Positions 30,154-38,393 of a DNA stretch of 64,000 bases are shown piece by piece. Position 1 is the first letter of the stretch. Each line of letters begins with the position of its first letter. Under the pieces are notes generated by a model. That model ran no database searches, was not told the origin of the DNA, and was given only the letters and a program-made list of their open reading frames with translations. The position numbers and the translations under genes were made by a program. The DNA is taken from the NCBI GenBank assembly GCA_038924905.1, contig JBCKUK010000005.1, positions 5,747 to 69,746 on the forward strand, written 5' to 3'. Source of the DNA: JBCKUK01 sp038924905. GTDB lineage: Bacteria; Pseudomonadota; Gammaproteobacteria; Burkholderiales; Methylophilaceae.

Positions 30154-33045
30154 ATGAGTACAGATAATTCACCTGCAAAAACGTTAGAAAAGTCTTTCGA
30201 ACCCAAGAACATAGAAGGTCGTTGGTATCAGTTTTGGGAAGAGCGTGGCTACTATGCCGCCGGTCTGGATACCAGAAAATCCGACAATTTCTGCATCCTG
30301 CTACCACCACCTAACGTTACTGGCACATTGCACATGGGGCATGGCTTCAACCAAACCTTGATGGATGCGTTGACGCGCTATCATCGTATGTGCGGTGACA
30401 ATACCTTATGGCAGCCAGGTACTGACCACGCCGGCATTGCCACGCAGATAGTTGTTGAGCGCCAGTTGGATGCACAAGGTGTTTCACGCCATGACTTGGG
30501 TCGTGAAAAATTTCTGGAGAAGGTTTGGGAGTGGAAAGAACATTCCGGCTCTACTATCACCCAGCAGATGCGCCGCCTCGGCACTTCGCCTGACTGGAGT
30601 CGTGAGCGTTTCACGATGGATGCCGGGCTATCCAAAACCGTTACCGAAACCTTTGTAAGACTTTACAACGAAGGCCTGATTTATCGCGGTAAACGTCTTG
30701 TTAATTGGGACCCGCAATTGGGCACGGCCGTATCTGACCTGGAAGTAGTGCAGGAAGAAGAAGACGGTTTTCTCTGGCATATTCGTTATCCACTGGCGGA
30801 TGGCTCCGGTCATCTGACCGTTGTTACTACGCGTCCAGAAACCATGCTGGGCGATGTGGCTGTGATGGTACACCCTGAAGATGAGCGTTACACCAAACTC
30901 ATCGGCAAAACTGTGAAGCTACCTTTGTGCGACCGCGAAATCCCCATTATTGCCGATGACTATGTAGACCGCAAATTTGGTACCGGCGTAGTCAAGGTAA
31001 CGCCTGCGCATGACTTTAATGACTATGCCGTAGCTCAGCGCCACCAATTGCTCATGATTGGTATTTTGACTTTAGACGGCAATATCAACGACGCTGCACC
31101 TAAACAGTATCAAAACCTGGACCGCTTTGCAGCACGCAAGCAAATCGTTGTTGATCTTGAGGCGCAAGGTTTCCTGGAAAAAACCGAAAAGCACAAACTC
31201 AAGGTGCCACGCGGCGATCGTACTGGTGTTGTTATCGAACCGATGCTTACTGACCAGTGGTTTGTCGCCATGAGCAAGCCTGCCAAGAATTTAGATGGGA
31301 CAGCAGGCAAGAGCATTACGCAAAAAGCGCTCGACGTAGTAGCTTCTGGCGAAATCAAGTTTTACCCGGAAAACTGGGTCAATACCTACAACCAATGGCT
31401 GAACAATATTCAGGATTGGTGTATTTCGCGCCAACTATGGTGGGGGCACCAAGTCCCCGCTTGGTATACAGATTCAGGCAAAGTTTATGTGGCACACGAT
31501 GAAGCCGAAGCCAAGAAGCTGGCGGTAAAGGATGGCTATACCGGCAATCTGAAACGTGACGATGATGTGCTGGATACCTGGTATTCCTCCGCGCTGTGGC
31601 CATTTTCAACGCTGGGCTGGACAGGCGATGAAACCAAAGATAAAAATAATCAATTCTTAAAGCAGTATTTGCCCTCCAGCGTGCTGGTTACAGGCTTTGA
31701 CATCATCTTCTTCTGGGTGGCGCGCATGGTGATGATGACTACGCACATCACCGGCAAAATCCCGTTCAAGCACGTTTACGTGCACGGCTTGATCCGCGAT
31801 GCCGAAGGCCAGAAGATGAGTAAATCCAAGGGCAACGTGCTCGACCCGATAGATTTGATTGACGGCATTTCTGTAGAAGATTTGGTCACCAAGCGAACTA
31901 CAGGTTTGATGAATCCAAGGCAGGCGGAAAGCATCGCCAAAAAAACGCGTAAAGAATTCCCCGATGGTATTCCGGCATTTGGTACCGATGCCTTGCGTTT
32001 TACTTTCGCTAGTTTGGCGAGTCCCGGGCGTGACATCAAGTTTGACATGCACCGCTGCGAAGGTTACCGCAATTTTTGCAACAAACTGTGGAACGCCACA
32101 CGCTTTGTGCTGATGAATTGTGAAGGCCAGGATTGCGGCCTGGAAGAATGCAGCACCAAGCCGGAAGGATATTTGCACTTCTCGCAGGCCGACCGCTGGA
32201 TAGTATCGCAACTTCAGCGCACTGAAGCGGATGTCGAGAAAGCATTTGCAGAATACCGTTTTGACCTAGCCGCAAAAGCGATTTATGAGTTTGTCTGGGA
32301 CGAGTATTGCGACTGGTATTTGGAGCTGGCAAAAGTGCAGCTTAGTTCCCCTCTGCCTTCGGGAGAGGGGCTAGGGGTGAGGGAAGGGGGGGCTTCAAAT
32401 GAGGCGGAGCAACGCGCTACACGCCGTACTTTGCTGCGCGTGCTTGAGACAGTTTTGCGCATGGCGCATCCTGTCATTCCATTCATCACCGAAGAGTTAT
32501 GGCAAACCATAGGGCCAATGTCGGGACGTACGGGGGCTAGCATTATGCTGGAAGCCTATCCCAGAGTGCAGCCGAACAAGATTGATGCAGATGCTGAGGC
32601 TTGGGTAACTTTGCTGAAAGAGGCGGTAGATGCCTGCCGTAGTTTGCGCGGAGAAATGAATATTTCACCAGCAACACGTGTGCCGCTAATAGCTGCAGGA
32701 GACGCTGAGACGCTGCAAGCATATGCCCCACATTTGAAGGCGCTAGCCAAACTGACTGACGTTGAAATCGTGACTGAATTACCAGAGGCCGACGCGCCCG
32801 TGGCTTTGGCCGGCGATTTCAAGCTGATGCTAAAGATCGAGATTGATGTGGCTGCGGAAAAAGAGCGTTTAGGTAAAGAGATTGCGCGCTTGCAAGGTGA
32901 AATCGTAAAAGCCGAAAGCAAGTTGGGTAATGCCAGTTTTGTGGATCGCGCGCCTGCTGCGGTGGTGGCGCAGGAGAAAGAACGATTGGCGGGCTTTAGT
33001 GCTACGGTTGAAAAGCTAAAGGTACAATTGGCAAAACTTAAGTAG
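30154..33045 (+). CDS. valS: Valyl-tRNA synthetase
   Basis: 963 residues. Charges tRNA-Val. HIGH-type motif HMGH at 60-63, KMSKS at 554-558, intact editing domain, anticodon-binding domain and C-terminal coiled coil (about 895-963). Residues about 731-749 (PLPSGEGLGVREGG and flanks) are an insertion encoded by a palindromic repeat; related enzymes go straight from AKVQL to the QRATRRTLL helix. It is in frame and lies at a surface loop, so the enzyme is probably active. The 3' end overlaps the converging tusA-like gene by 8 bp. Confidence 0.96.
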   Translation: MSTDNSPAKTLEKSFEPKNIEGRWYQFWEERGYYAAGLDTRKSDNFCILLPPPNVTGTLHMGHGFNQTLMDALTRYHRMCGDNTLWQPGTDHAGIATQIVVERQLDAQGVSRHDLGREKFLEKVWEWKEHSGSTITQQMRRLGTSPDWSRERFTMDAGLSKTVTETFVRLYNEGLIYRGKRLVNWDPQLGTAVSDLEVVQEEEDGFLWHIRYPLADGSGHLTVVTTRPETMLGDVAVMVHPEDERYTKLIGKTVKLPLCDREIPIIADDYVDRKFGTGVVKVTPAHDFNDYAVAQRHQLLMIGILTLDGNINDAAPKQYQNLDRFAARKQIVVDLEAQGFLEKTEKHKLKVPRGDRTGVVIEPMLTDQWFVAMSKPAKNLDGTAGKSITQKALDVVASGEIKFYPENWVNTYNQWLNNIQDWCISRQLWWGHQVPAWYTDSGKVYVAHDEAEAKKLAVKDGYTGNLKRDDDVLDTWYSSALWPFSTLGWTGDETKDKNNQFLKQYLPSSVLVTGFDIIFFWVARMVMMTTHITGKIPFKHVYVHGLIRDAEGQKMSKSKGNVLDPIDLIDGISVEDLVTKRTTGLMNPRQAESIAKKTRKEFPDGIPAFGTDALRFTFASLASPGRDIKFDMHRCEGYRNFCNKLWNATRFVLMNCEGQDCGLEECSTKPEGYLHFSQADRWIVSQLQRTEADVEKAFAEYRFDLAAKAIYEFVWDEYCDWYLELAKVQLSSPLPSGEGLGVREGGASNEAEQRATRRTLLRVLETVLRMAHPVIPFITEELWQTIGPMSGRTGASIMLEAYPRVQPNKIDADAEAWVTLLKEAVDACRSLRGEMNISPATRVPLIAAGDAETLQAYAPHLKALAKLTDVEIVTELPEADAPVALAGDFKLMLKIEIDVAAEKERLGKEIARLQGEIVKAESKLGNASFVDRAPAAVVAQEKERLAGFSATVEKLKVQLAKLK
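32346..32395. repeat. Palindromic (REP-like) repeat inside valS
   Basis: CCCCTCT-GCCTTCGGG-AGAGGGG forms a hairpin, followed by GGGGTGAGGG. This is a common intergenic repeat type in proteobacteria. Here it lies in the coding sequence and is translated as PSGEGLGVREGG. Confidence 0.8.
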
Positions 33046-33283
33046 CACGCTTTTTTATGTAGAAAATGAATTCCTTCTTTTGCTCATTTTCTTCTTCTGA
33101 CAGCAATAACAATTCATGACCTGTCTGTTTGCAAAAAGCCTGAAAATCTTTCACCGATCCCGGGTCGGTTGCCAGTACCTTGAGCACTTCGCCACTATTA
33201 ATTTCTGCCAACCCCTTTTTGCAGCGCAAAATCGGCAGTGGGCAATTGAGGCCGCGCGCATCGAGTTCTTTATTGAATTCCAT
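33038..33283 (-). CDS. TusA/SirA-family sulfur carrier protein
   Basis: 81 residues. The family motif LDARGLNCPLPILRCKK carries the active Cys in C-P-x-P. Such proteins pass persulfide sulfur for tRNA thiolation or sulfur oxidation. It follows the rhodanese gene on the same strand, an expected sulfur-relay pairing. The C-terminal EEENEQKKEFIFYIKKR tail fits TusA-like proteins of about 80 residues. Confidence 0.9.
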   Translation of the reverse strand: MEFNKELDARGLNCPLPILRCKKGLAEINSGEVLKVLATDPGSVKDFQAFCKQTGHELLLLSEEENEQKKEFIFYIKKRAT

Positions 33284-33304
33284 GATGGTTTCCCGGGTTT
33301 CAGC

Positions 33305-33629
33305 TTAGCTTTTAATCCTAAAAGGATAGCCAGCTTTATTCCACGCTAGTACACCACCGCGTAAATTAAATACTTTATCGCGGCCTTTGCTGGCAACGAA
33401 GGCTGCGGCCTGCGCTGAGCGCAACCCGCTGTGACAATAAAAAACCAGAGCCTGGGTCACCATTAAGTGATTCAAATTGGACGGGGAGCAGGGCAAGCGA
33501 GATGTGTGTAGCCCCGGGGATAATGCCTTTGGCTACTTCGTCGTCGCTTCGGACATCAACCAGCAGCAGTTTCTGCTGGGCCAGCATGTCGAACAACTCA
33601 CTTGCCTCAAGTTCGTTATAGCTAATCAT
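33305..33629 (-). pseudogene. Rhodanese-domain protein, frameshifted
   Basis: The first part starts MISYNELEASELFDML with AGGTGA before the ATG and reads to VQFESLNG. The second part, in another frame, reads LVFYCHSGLRSAQAAAFVASKG to GGVLAWNKAGYPF. The active-site loop CHSGLRS is in the second frame. A single-base change near 33465-33478 would restore one normal 108-residue rhodanese. It stands directly before the TusA-like gene. Either a real pseudogene or a sequencing error. Confidence 0.82.
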
Positions 33630-33658
33630 GTGGCGGTCACCTATGCTATGCGAAATCT

Positions 33659-33703
<45 letters not shown>

Positions 33704-34039
33704 CACAAGGCAGCACCGACGCTATGATAGCGTGAGTTGAAGATTTCTAAAAGATTTTCCAGCATCTAGCTTTCTAAATTTACAAAACCGAACTACTTTG
33801 CCGAAACATTTCTGGTGAATTCCTATGTTGAATTTGCTGAGATCGAACAAACTCAAGGCTGCTGGCATGGCATAGTGCCGAACCTGACCGAAATGAAACC
33901 GAACTTTGAATCGCCTGAAATAAATTCATAGGGGATGGGTGGGGTAGCAAAAGTTTTAAAAGGCTGCCAAGTGTGTACTGCAAAAATCACTTACTAATCT
34001 AAAGTAAGATAATGGTCAAATGGTCCGCTTGGCAATCAG
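33704..34039. other. Left part of the island without a supported gene
   Basis: About 335 bp. On the plus strand 33780-33932 an open frame without a start reads NYFAETFLVNSYVEFAEIEQ then GIVPNLTEM, which looks like a protein remnant but is not recognised. Base composition is lower in GC than the flanking core genes. Confidence 0.4.
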
Positions 34040-34333
34040 TCAGTAGGTATAACTCAAGGCGGATGTGACGGCATCAGGCGCACGCTTAATCACATTGAGC
34101 AACACCAGTGATGCACCTTGTGGTGTGCGATCTCCACGCTCCCAGTGACGTAATGTCGCCACAGAAAAACCAAACCTTGCAGCAAATTGTTCTTGTGTCA
34201 TACCCATATGTCGGCGTAGCTCAGACACATCCACTTCTTCTGGCTTGAACACTTTCACTGCAATCTTTTCACCTTTTGCGTGAGCAATAGCTTCATTCAA
34301 TCCACGTGCGATACTATCAAATGCTTGTCCCAT
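34040..34333 (-). CDS. Xre-family antitoxin (HigA/NadS-like)
   Basis: 97 residues. A C-terminal helix-turn-helix (LRRHMGMTQEQFAARFGFSV, then LRHWERGDRTPQG) follows an N-terminal helical part, GLNEAIAHAKGE. This layout is typical of antitoxins encoded downstream of RelE-like toxins. The start lies 3 bp after the end of the toxin remnant, so they were one operon. It appears intact. Confidence 0.88.
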   Translation of the reverse strand: MGQAFDSIARGLNEAIAHAKGEKIAVKVFKPEEVDVSELRRHMGMTQEQFAARFGFSVATLRHWERGDRTPQGASLVLLNVIKRAPDAVTSALSYTY

Positions 34334-34336
34334 ACT

Positions 34337-34676
34337 TTACCTCTCTGTCCATGTGGTAACTAAAATATCTACTAATTTCGCCAAGTCATTGCGCTCGGCC
34401 TTGCTCAAGTTTGCCTGCTCTTTCTCATGCCATCCTTTATAACATTTTAGGTGTTATCTAGGACAGCCCCTAAATTATTCTTACACCACCACTCTTACCA
34501 CGCCCACCTTTACCCCAGCGCAATTTCCGAATACCGCCAGTGCCTTCAATTAGGTCGCCAGCTTTGGGATGCGCGGCCAAATAATTCAAGATATCTTGGC
34601 GCTCAATCCCACTCAAGTGCTTTTCGACTTCACGTATGTATTCAGGCACTTCAGCAATCGTAATCATTGTTGACAA
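34337..34676 (-). pseudogene. RelE/HigB-type toxin, disrupted
   Basis: The first 68 codons are intact (ITIAEVPEYIREVEKHLSGI, then GDLIEGTGGIRKLRWGKGG and KSGGVRII). A stop follows at 34470, yet 34337-34440 in another frame contains EKEQANLSKAERNDLAKLVD, the C-terminal part of this toxin family. The strand-forming segment between (YF-x-LLTCFAKN-like) is damaged. The toxin should be inactive while the antitoxin remains. Confidence 0.78.
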
Positions 34677-35455
34677 TTATAATCCAATGGATTAGTTTCA
34701 GGGGGAAGTTTTTTACTTCATCGGTAAGCTGGGTCTTTACAATTGTTGCCCGCTGAGATTCACACAGGAGACTGCACAGCGATGATCGAAGAAATTAGAC
34801 AAGACGAATGCTATCATTGATGGTTGTATCTAATTCATGGCAAAAAGAGCCTGGGATTGTTGAATTGATATTGTCGCATCCAGCAAGCATTACTGCGCCC
34901 AAAACAATTAAAGCAGTATTTATTTTACACCCTGAGTTTTGTATGAGAGAGTAAATCAGAGAACTACTCGCAGCGATAGTTTAATTTGCGCCAAGCCTAT
35001 CGCAACATAATGGCGTGTTTTCCAGCGCGGGATGGGGGTAGCCAACACCCCGCCCCAATCGCTTAGCTATGGATCACCGTGAATCCGAGGTGGGCGAATT
35101 TTGCGGCACCGTTCCCTGAAATTTCACAATTCACCCTCCGAAAATTACCGTGCAATTTTACTGCGCTGCCTCTTGGTGATTTTCAGCAGCAGGAAGAGTT
35201 AGCAGCCGTCAGCATGGTAGATGTACTCAAATGACTGTAGCGCTGCGAAACCCTTGTGTCTGCATTATTGTTGTCGCTAATTGTCCAGTAGCCAACACGA
35301 TTATGCAAGGACTCCATACGCACTAAATGAGCTTTAAATAAAGAACCAAAAAAAGATTGTTGTCTAAATAAAATATGTTTATGATAAATGAAACAGACAG
35401 GTCTGTTCATAATTTTCTAGAGTTTTAATTTGAAGTGATTCTTTCGGAGAAGAAA
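34677..35455. other. 780-bp stretch with remnants
   Basis: No intact gene. On the minus strand about 34795-34920 there is an open frame without a start codon reading ALIVLGAVMLAGCDN, a lipoprotein signal with LAGC, ending DSIRLV and a stop at 34795: probably a lipoprotein gene remnant. One copy of the 165-bp repeat is at 34991-35162. The part before 35456 is AT-rich and probably holds the promoter of the NTF2-like gene. Confidence 0.45.
34991..35162. repeat. Long direct repeat, copy A
   Basis: Matches 35944-36105 in the same orientation. Strongest identity is at the right end: CACCGTGAATCCGAG, GGGCGAATTTTGCGGCACCG, TTCCCTGAAATTTCAC, GTGCAATTTTACT. The left part is more diverged. On the minus strand both begin like the tail of a protein (EISGNGAAKFA-LGFTV), so they may be copies of a gene end. 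Confidence 0.8.
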
Positions 35456-35830
35456 ATGACGACAACTACTGATATTAACGATTATGAGGCAATAACCAAT
35501 CTAATCACAAACCACTACTTAAAAGGCGCAATTTCAGGAAAAGGTTCTGAAATGAAGCCTTCGTTCCATGAGGATGCAACATGGTTTGGTTATGTTGGAT
35601 CTGACTTAGTTGCAGGTCCAATTCAATCTTTATTTGATTGGCATGATTCAAATGGCGCTGCTAAAGATTTAGTTTATAACATATCAAAAATAGAAATCGT
35701 TGGTTCAATAGCAAATGTGAGAGTTGAACTAGACAACTGGACAGGGAATCGTTTCACTGATTTTCTTAACCTCTTAAAAGTAGATGGCAAGTGGAAAGTG
35801 ATGAACAAGGTCTTTTATTTGCATGGTTAG
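35456..35830 (+). CDS. NTF2-like / putative lumazine-binding family protein
   Basis: 124 residues from the ATG at 35456, which has CGGAGA 5 bases upstream. NYEAI-like helices (DYEAITNLITNHYLKG), SFHEDATWFGYVGSDLVAG, then VRVELDNW and FTDFLNLLKVDGKWKVMNKVF are the cone-shaped NTF2 fold as in the putative lumazine-binding/SnoaL-like group. The ligand is unknown. The gene is AT-rich compared with the core genes and lies between two copies of a long repeat, which suggests it arrived as a unit. Confidence 0.8.
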   Translation: MTTTTDINDYEAITNLITNHYLKGAISGKGSEMKPSFHEDATWFGYVGSDLVAGPIQSLFDWHDSNGAAKDLVYNISKIEIVGSIANVRVELDNWTGNRFTDFLNLLKVDGKWKVMNKVFYLHG

Positions 35831-35878
35831 TACCATTTTAAAAAGCTAAGTTTCAATTAGGAGATAACTCAGTATTGG

Positions 35879-36241
35879 TTAGCTATCTAATTGGACGTCA
35901 TAAGTTAATAAATCTCCCTCCACTGTGTATCGCAAAATCACTTCAAGCCTGACGCAAGATAATGACGCGTTTGCTGTTGCGGCTTGGGGGCAGGGTAGGC
36001 AGCGCCCCAATCGCTTGCGTATGGACCACCGTGAATCCGAGCTGGGCGAATTTTGCGGCACCGTTCCCTGAAATTTCACCCTCCGAAATTTTCGTGCAAT
36101 TTTACTTTTACCACCAACTGCCGCACCCGACGACGCGACGCCGGCAAAATACCGCACAAACTCATGTGGTATATGCAAAGCGACGAAAGCGTCGAGTGCG
36201 GTGATGATTTTAAAAGCTTTCCAAGTTGCACCCTGCTCACC
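35879..36241 (-). other. Broken coding region downstream of the methyltransferase
   Basis: A frame from a TTG at 36247 reads WKAFKIITALDAFVALHIPH then EFVRYFAGVASSG before shifting register into the copy-B tail. It follows the methyltransferase on the same strand and could be what is left of a partner gene, such as a restriction enzyme; I do not recognise it and cannot support a function. Confidence 0.3.
35944..36105. repeat. Long direct repeat, copy B
   Basis: Second copy of the repeat at 34991-35162. On the minus strand the frame here is open: EISGNGAAKFAQLGFTVVHT continues to VIILRQA and a stop at 35948, whereas copy A has a stop after FTVIHS. Copy B may be the better-preserved gene tail. 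Confidence 0.78.
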
Positions 36242-36296
36242 TGTCAATGCCGGAGTAAATGTGTACCAAATAGCGCGTTAAAAGTGTACCAATCCA
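36242..36296. mobile_element. IS21-type terminal scar
   Basis: Starts TGTCAATGCCGGAG and contains two related blocks, AAATGTGTACCAAAT and AAAAGTGTACCAATC. This is the arrangement of IS21-family ends, sharing TGTCAAT with the scar at 26496-26549. It forms the last codons and stop of the methyltransferase frame. Confidence 0.62.
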
Positions 36297-37665
36297 GGTT
36301 AATAAATAGAGCCGTTTGATCTAGTTCTCCGCGAGCGTTGGTAAGCCAAACCACCTCACCAAATCTCTGATACCGGGATAATTTTTGAAATAGATCCAAA
36401 TTTAGGGACGACGCTCTGGGAATTACTAGACTACCTTTTGAATGTGATGCCATGTGCGAATATGCTATGAAATGAATATCATCTATCTGGCTTGGCCAAT
36501 TAGCAATGAAGAAGGAGATCCGCTCTTGTCGAGTTAGGATACTAATTGCGGTGGATTGATTTACGGTTGCGAACTTTCGCTGGCCTTCGTCGATTAGATA
36601 GACTCCATGCAGCAGCTTGTTCTCTACGATAAATTTTCTTAGAGCGCTGCCATCTGTTCCAGACATCCATGAATCCGGTGAGATGATAGCTAGGCTTGCC
36701 CCACGCAACACAAGCTCAGCACAAACACGATAAAAAAGTTTTGAAAGCTCTGGAATGCCTTTTTCATTAGAGAAGAAGTGATATTGCTGCTTAAGGCGAC
36801 TGGCAATGGATGAAATTGATTTATGCAGATCAGTGATAGATGCTTGCGTGCCATTTTTTCCACTAGTCCAGGCGGTTTCACTATTTGTTGCGCGATCAGA
36901 TGTAATTCGAAGGCGGCCATAAGGGGGATTAATTATTATGTTCAGACAATCCGAAATACCTAATATCGGCTCGCTCATCATTGTCTCGATACCATCACCG
37001 ATCCGAACCTCAATCTCGCCATGATAGCCTGTAAGTTCAGCTACTCTTTGTAGTAGGTGAGTTGCCCATCTTGCCAATGTTTCGTCTAGCTCAACCCCTA
37101 TCACCTTCTTGTATCGCCCGGGCGGTGAAAGCATGAGTGCGGAGCACAATAGCGCGCCACTCCCCACGCAAGGGTCGAGAAGAGTCTCTGCACTACACTT
37201 ATTTAATTCCTCTACCATTAGGGAACATATGTCAGGTGGAGTAAAGAAAGTTCCAAAGTGTTTTGCCACCGACAAATTTTTGATCGGCTTGAGTGGAGTT
37301 GCTGGATCAAAGAAGATGTAATACGTTTGTTCAATGACTTTAGATCCAAGAAAGGCCACAACGGTTGGGTCATCGAGCATCAGGACGTGGTCGTTCAGAA
37401 CACTGGCAGTGACTAAGACATTGAACGCCAGAGCATCACGCCCACTAGGTAGGGGTAGTATTTCACTGTATGGTATGAAGTGGCTAGAAATTGACGTGCC
37501 TGCATTAGCTTGCCAATTAGTGCTAGCCAACTGCTCGGCTGCTGCTTTACGCAGAGCTAATGCCCGCTTCTCGATGTCCGGCATATTAATATCGCGGAAA
37601 TTCTTTTTGAAATTCACTGAGTTCGACGAGCCAGTGGGTGCGCTATTTTTGTTCTTGCGAATCAC
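36244..37665 (-). CDS. N6-adenine DNA methyltransferase, C-terminally truncated
   Basis: 473 residues. SAM-binding motif LDPCVGSGALL and catalytic motif IIINPPYG identify a gamma-class N6-adenine methylase of the N6_Mtase/TaqI-like type. After LTNARGELDQTALF, where TaqI-like enzymes begin their target-recognition domain, the frame enters the IS21-type end and stops. Specificity is therefore probably lost. Start: GTG at 37665 with AGGAG, overlapping the stop of the upstream small gene (GTGA), which couples translation. Confidence 0.82.
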   Translation of the reverse strand: MIRKNKNSAPTGSSNSVNFKKNFRDINMPDIEKRALALRKAAAEQLASTNWQANAGTSISSHFIPYSEILPLPSGRDALAFNVLVTASVLNDHVLMLDDPTVVAFLGSKVIEQTYYIFFDPATPLKPIKNLSVAKHFGTFFTPPDICSLMVEELNKCSAETLLDPCVGSGALLCSALMLSPPGRYKKVIGVELDETLARWATHLLQRVAELTGYHGEIEVRIGDGIETMMSEPILGISDCLNIIINPPYGRLRITSDRATNSETAWTSGKNGTQASITDLHKSISSIASRLKQQYHFFSNEKGIPELSKLFYRVCAELVLRGASLAIISPDSWMSGTDGSALRKFIVENKLLHGVYLIDEGQRKFATVNQSTAISILTRQERISFFIANWPSQIDDIHFIAYSHMASHSKGSLVIPRASSLNLDLFQKLSRYQRFGEVVWLTNARGELDQTALFINLDWYTFNALFGTHLLRH

Positions 37666-37841
37666 TTTCTCTCCTCATTCCACTTTTGCTCATTTGGCAT
37701 CGTTGCCATATACCGTTCTGCCTCACGAAGGAACCACATTTTTAATGACATTCCGTCCATCGCTAAGGTAGCGTAGAGATGCCTTTTAAAATTAGGATCA
37801 ACTTCGAGAACAATCCTACCGCTTGATCCGATGCTCATCAT
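37662..37841 (-). CDS. 59-residue ribbon-helix-helix-type regulator
   Basis: Starts ATGATG after AGGAGAAAT, an excellent ribosome site. The N-terminal GRIVLEVDPNFKRHLYATLA, then MSLKMWFLREAERYM, fit a beta strand and two helices of Arc/MetJ-type proteins. It ends MPNEQKWNEERK and overlaps the methyltransferase start by 4 bases. A palindrome sits 10 bases upstream of its start. Probably a repressor controlling the methyltransferase operon; it could also be a subunit. Confidence 0.72.
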   Translation of the reverse strand: MMSIGSSGRIVLEVDPNFKRHLYATLAMDGMSLKMWFLREAERYMATMPNEQKWNEERK

Positions 37842-37850
37842 ATTTCTCCT

Positions 37851-37879
37851 GTTATGTAATATATGTTATGTTACATAAC
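37851..37879. promoter_or_regulatory. Inverted-repeat operator of the small regulator
   Basis: GTTATGTAA (37851-37859) and TTACATAAC (37871-37879) are perfect 9-bp inverted repeats separated by 11 bases, with an extra ATGTTATG inside. They lie just upstream of the regulator ATG and likely overlap its promoter. Confidence 0.7.
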
Positions 37880-38105
37880 AAGTGGGGTGAGACCTAATTA
37901 ATTATCAATATTGGCATGCTACGGCAATCCAAAAATAATCGCTGCGTAGTTTCGACCCAATACCGACGTTAATATCCTAGACACCGCAGCGTGGTCTATA
38001 CCGCGACTCCCTTGAAAAAGCAAAAAGCCAGAGTGCAGAACTCTGGCTAGTTGCTTGTTATTGGTGGGCTCCACAGCATAACCACAGGAGTCTTCTAGAA
38101 TTTTC
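37880..38105. other. Right end of the island
   Basis: 225 bp with no gene seen. A terminator at 38026-38048 (AGCCAGAG/CTCTGGCT, then T-run on the minus strand) lies 58 bases downstream of the tRNA-Phe 3' end. It now serves as the tRNA terminator although it came with the island. Confidence 0.55.
38026..38048 (-). terminator. Terminator downstream of tRNA-Phe
   Basis: On the minus strand AGCCAGAG, loop TTCTGCA, CTCTGGCT and TTTTTG. It is oriented to stop leftward transcription from tRNA-Phe. Confidence 0.7.
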
Positions 38106-38181
<76 letters not shown>

Positions 38182-38339
38182 AGCTTGTGCGGGCGCTAAG
38201 CTCTCGCAAGTCGCGCATTATAGCAAACTTCATCGACTCATGGCATGCCGACCTCGCCACATTTGATATGCGAGATACCGTAAAAAAACAGGTTTAAAAA
38301 CGATGTGTTCAGACATGATGAAAGTTTAAATTTACCTGT

Positions 38340-38378
38340 AAAAAGGCCACCCAAAGTAATATTTTGGGTGGCCTTTTT
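38340..38378. terminator. Bidirectional terminator left of the cobalamin-linked genes
   Basis: AAAAAGGCCACCCAAA and TTTTGGGTGGCCTTTTT form a 15-bp stem with A and T runs on both sides. It ends the leftward btuB transcript. Confidence 0.9.
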
Positions 38379-38393
38379 ACAGGTAATAATGAC

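Noticed and set aside
34991..36105. Integron attC sites flanking the NTF2-like gene
   Set aside because: No GTTRRRY/RYYYAAC core sites were found in the repeats, and they are direct copies that read like protein tails.
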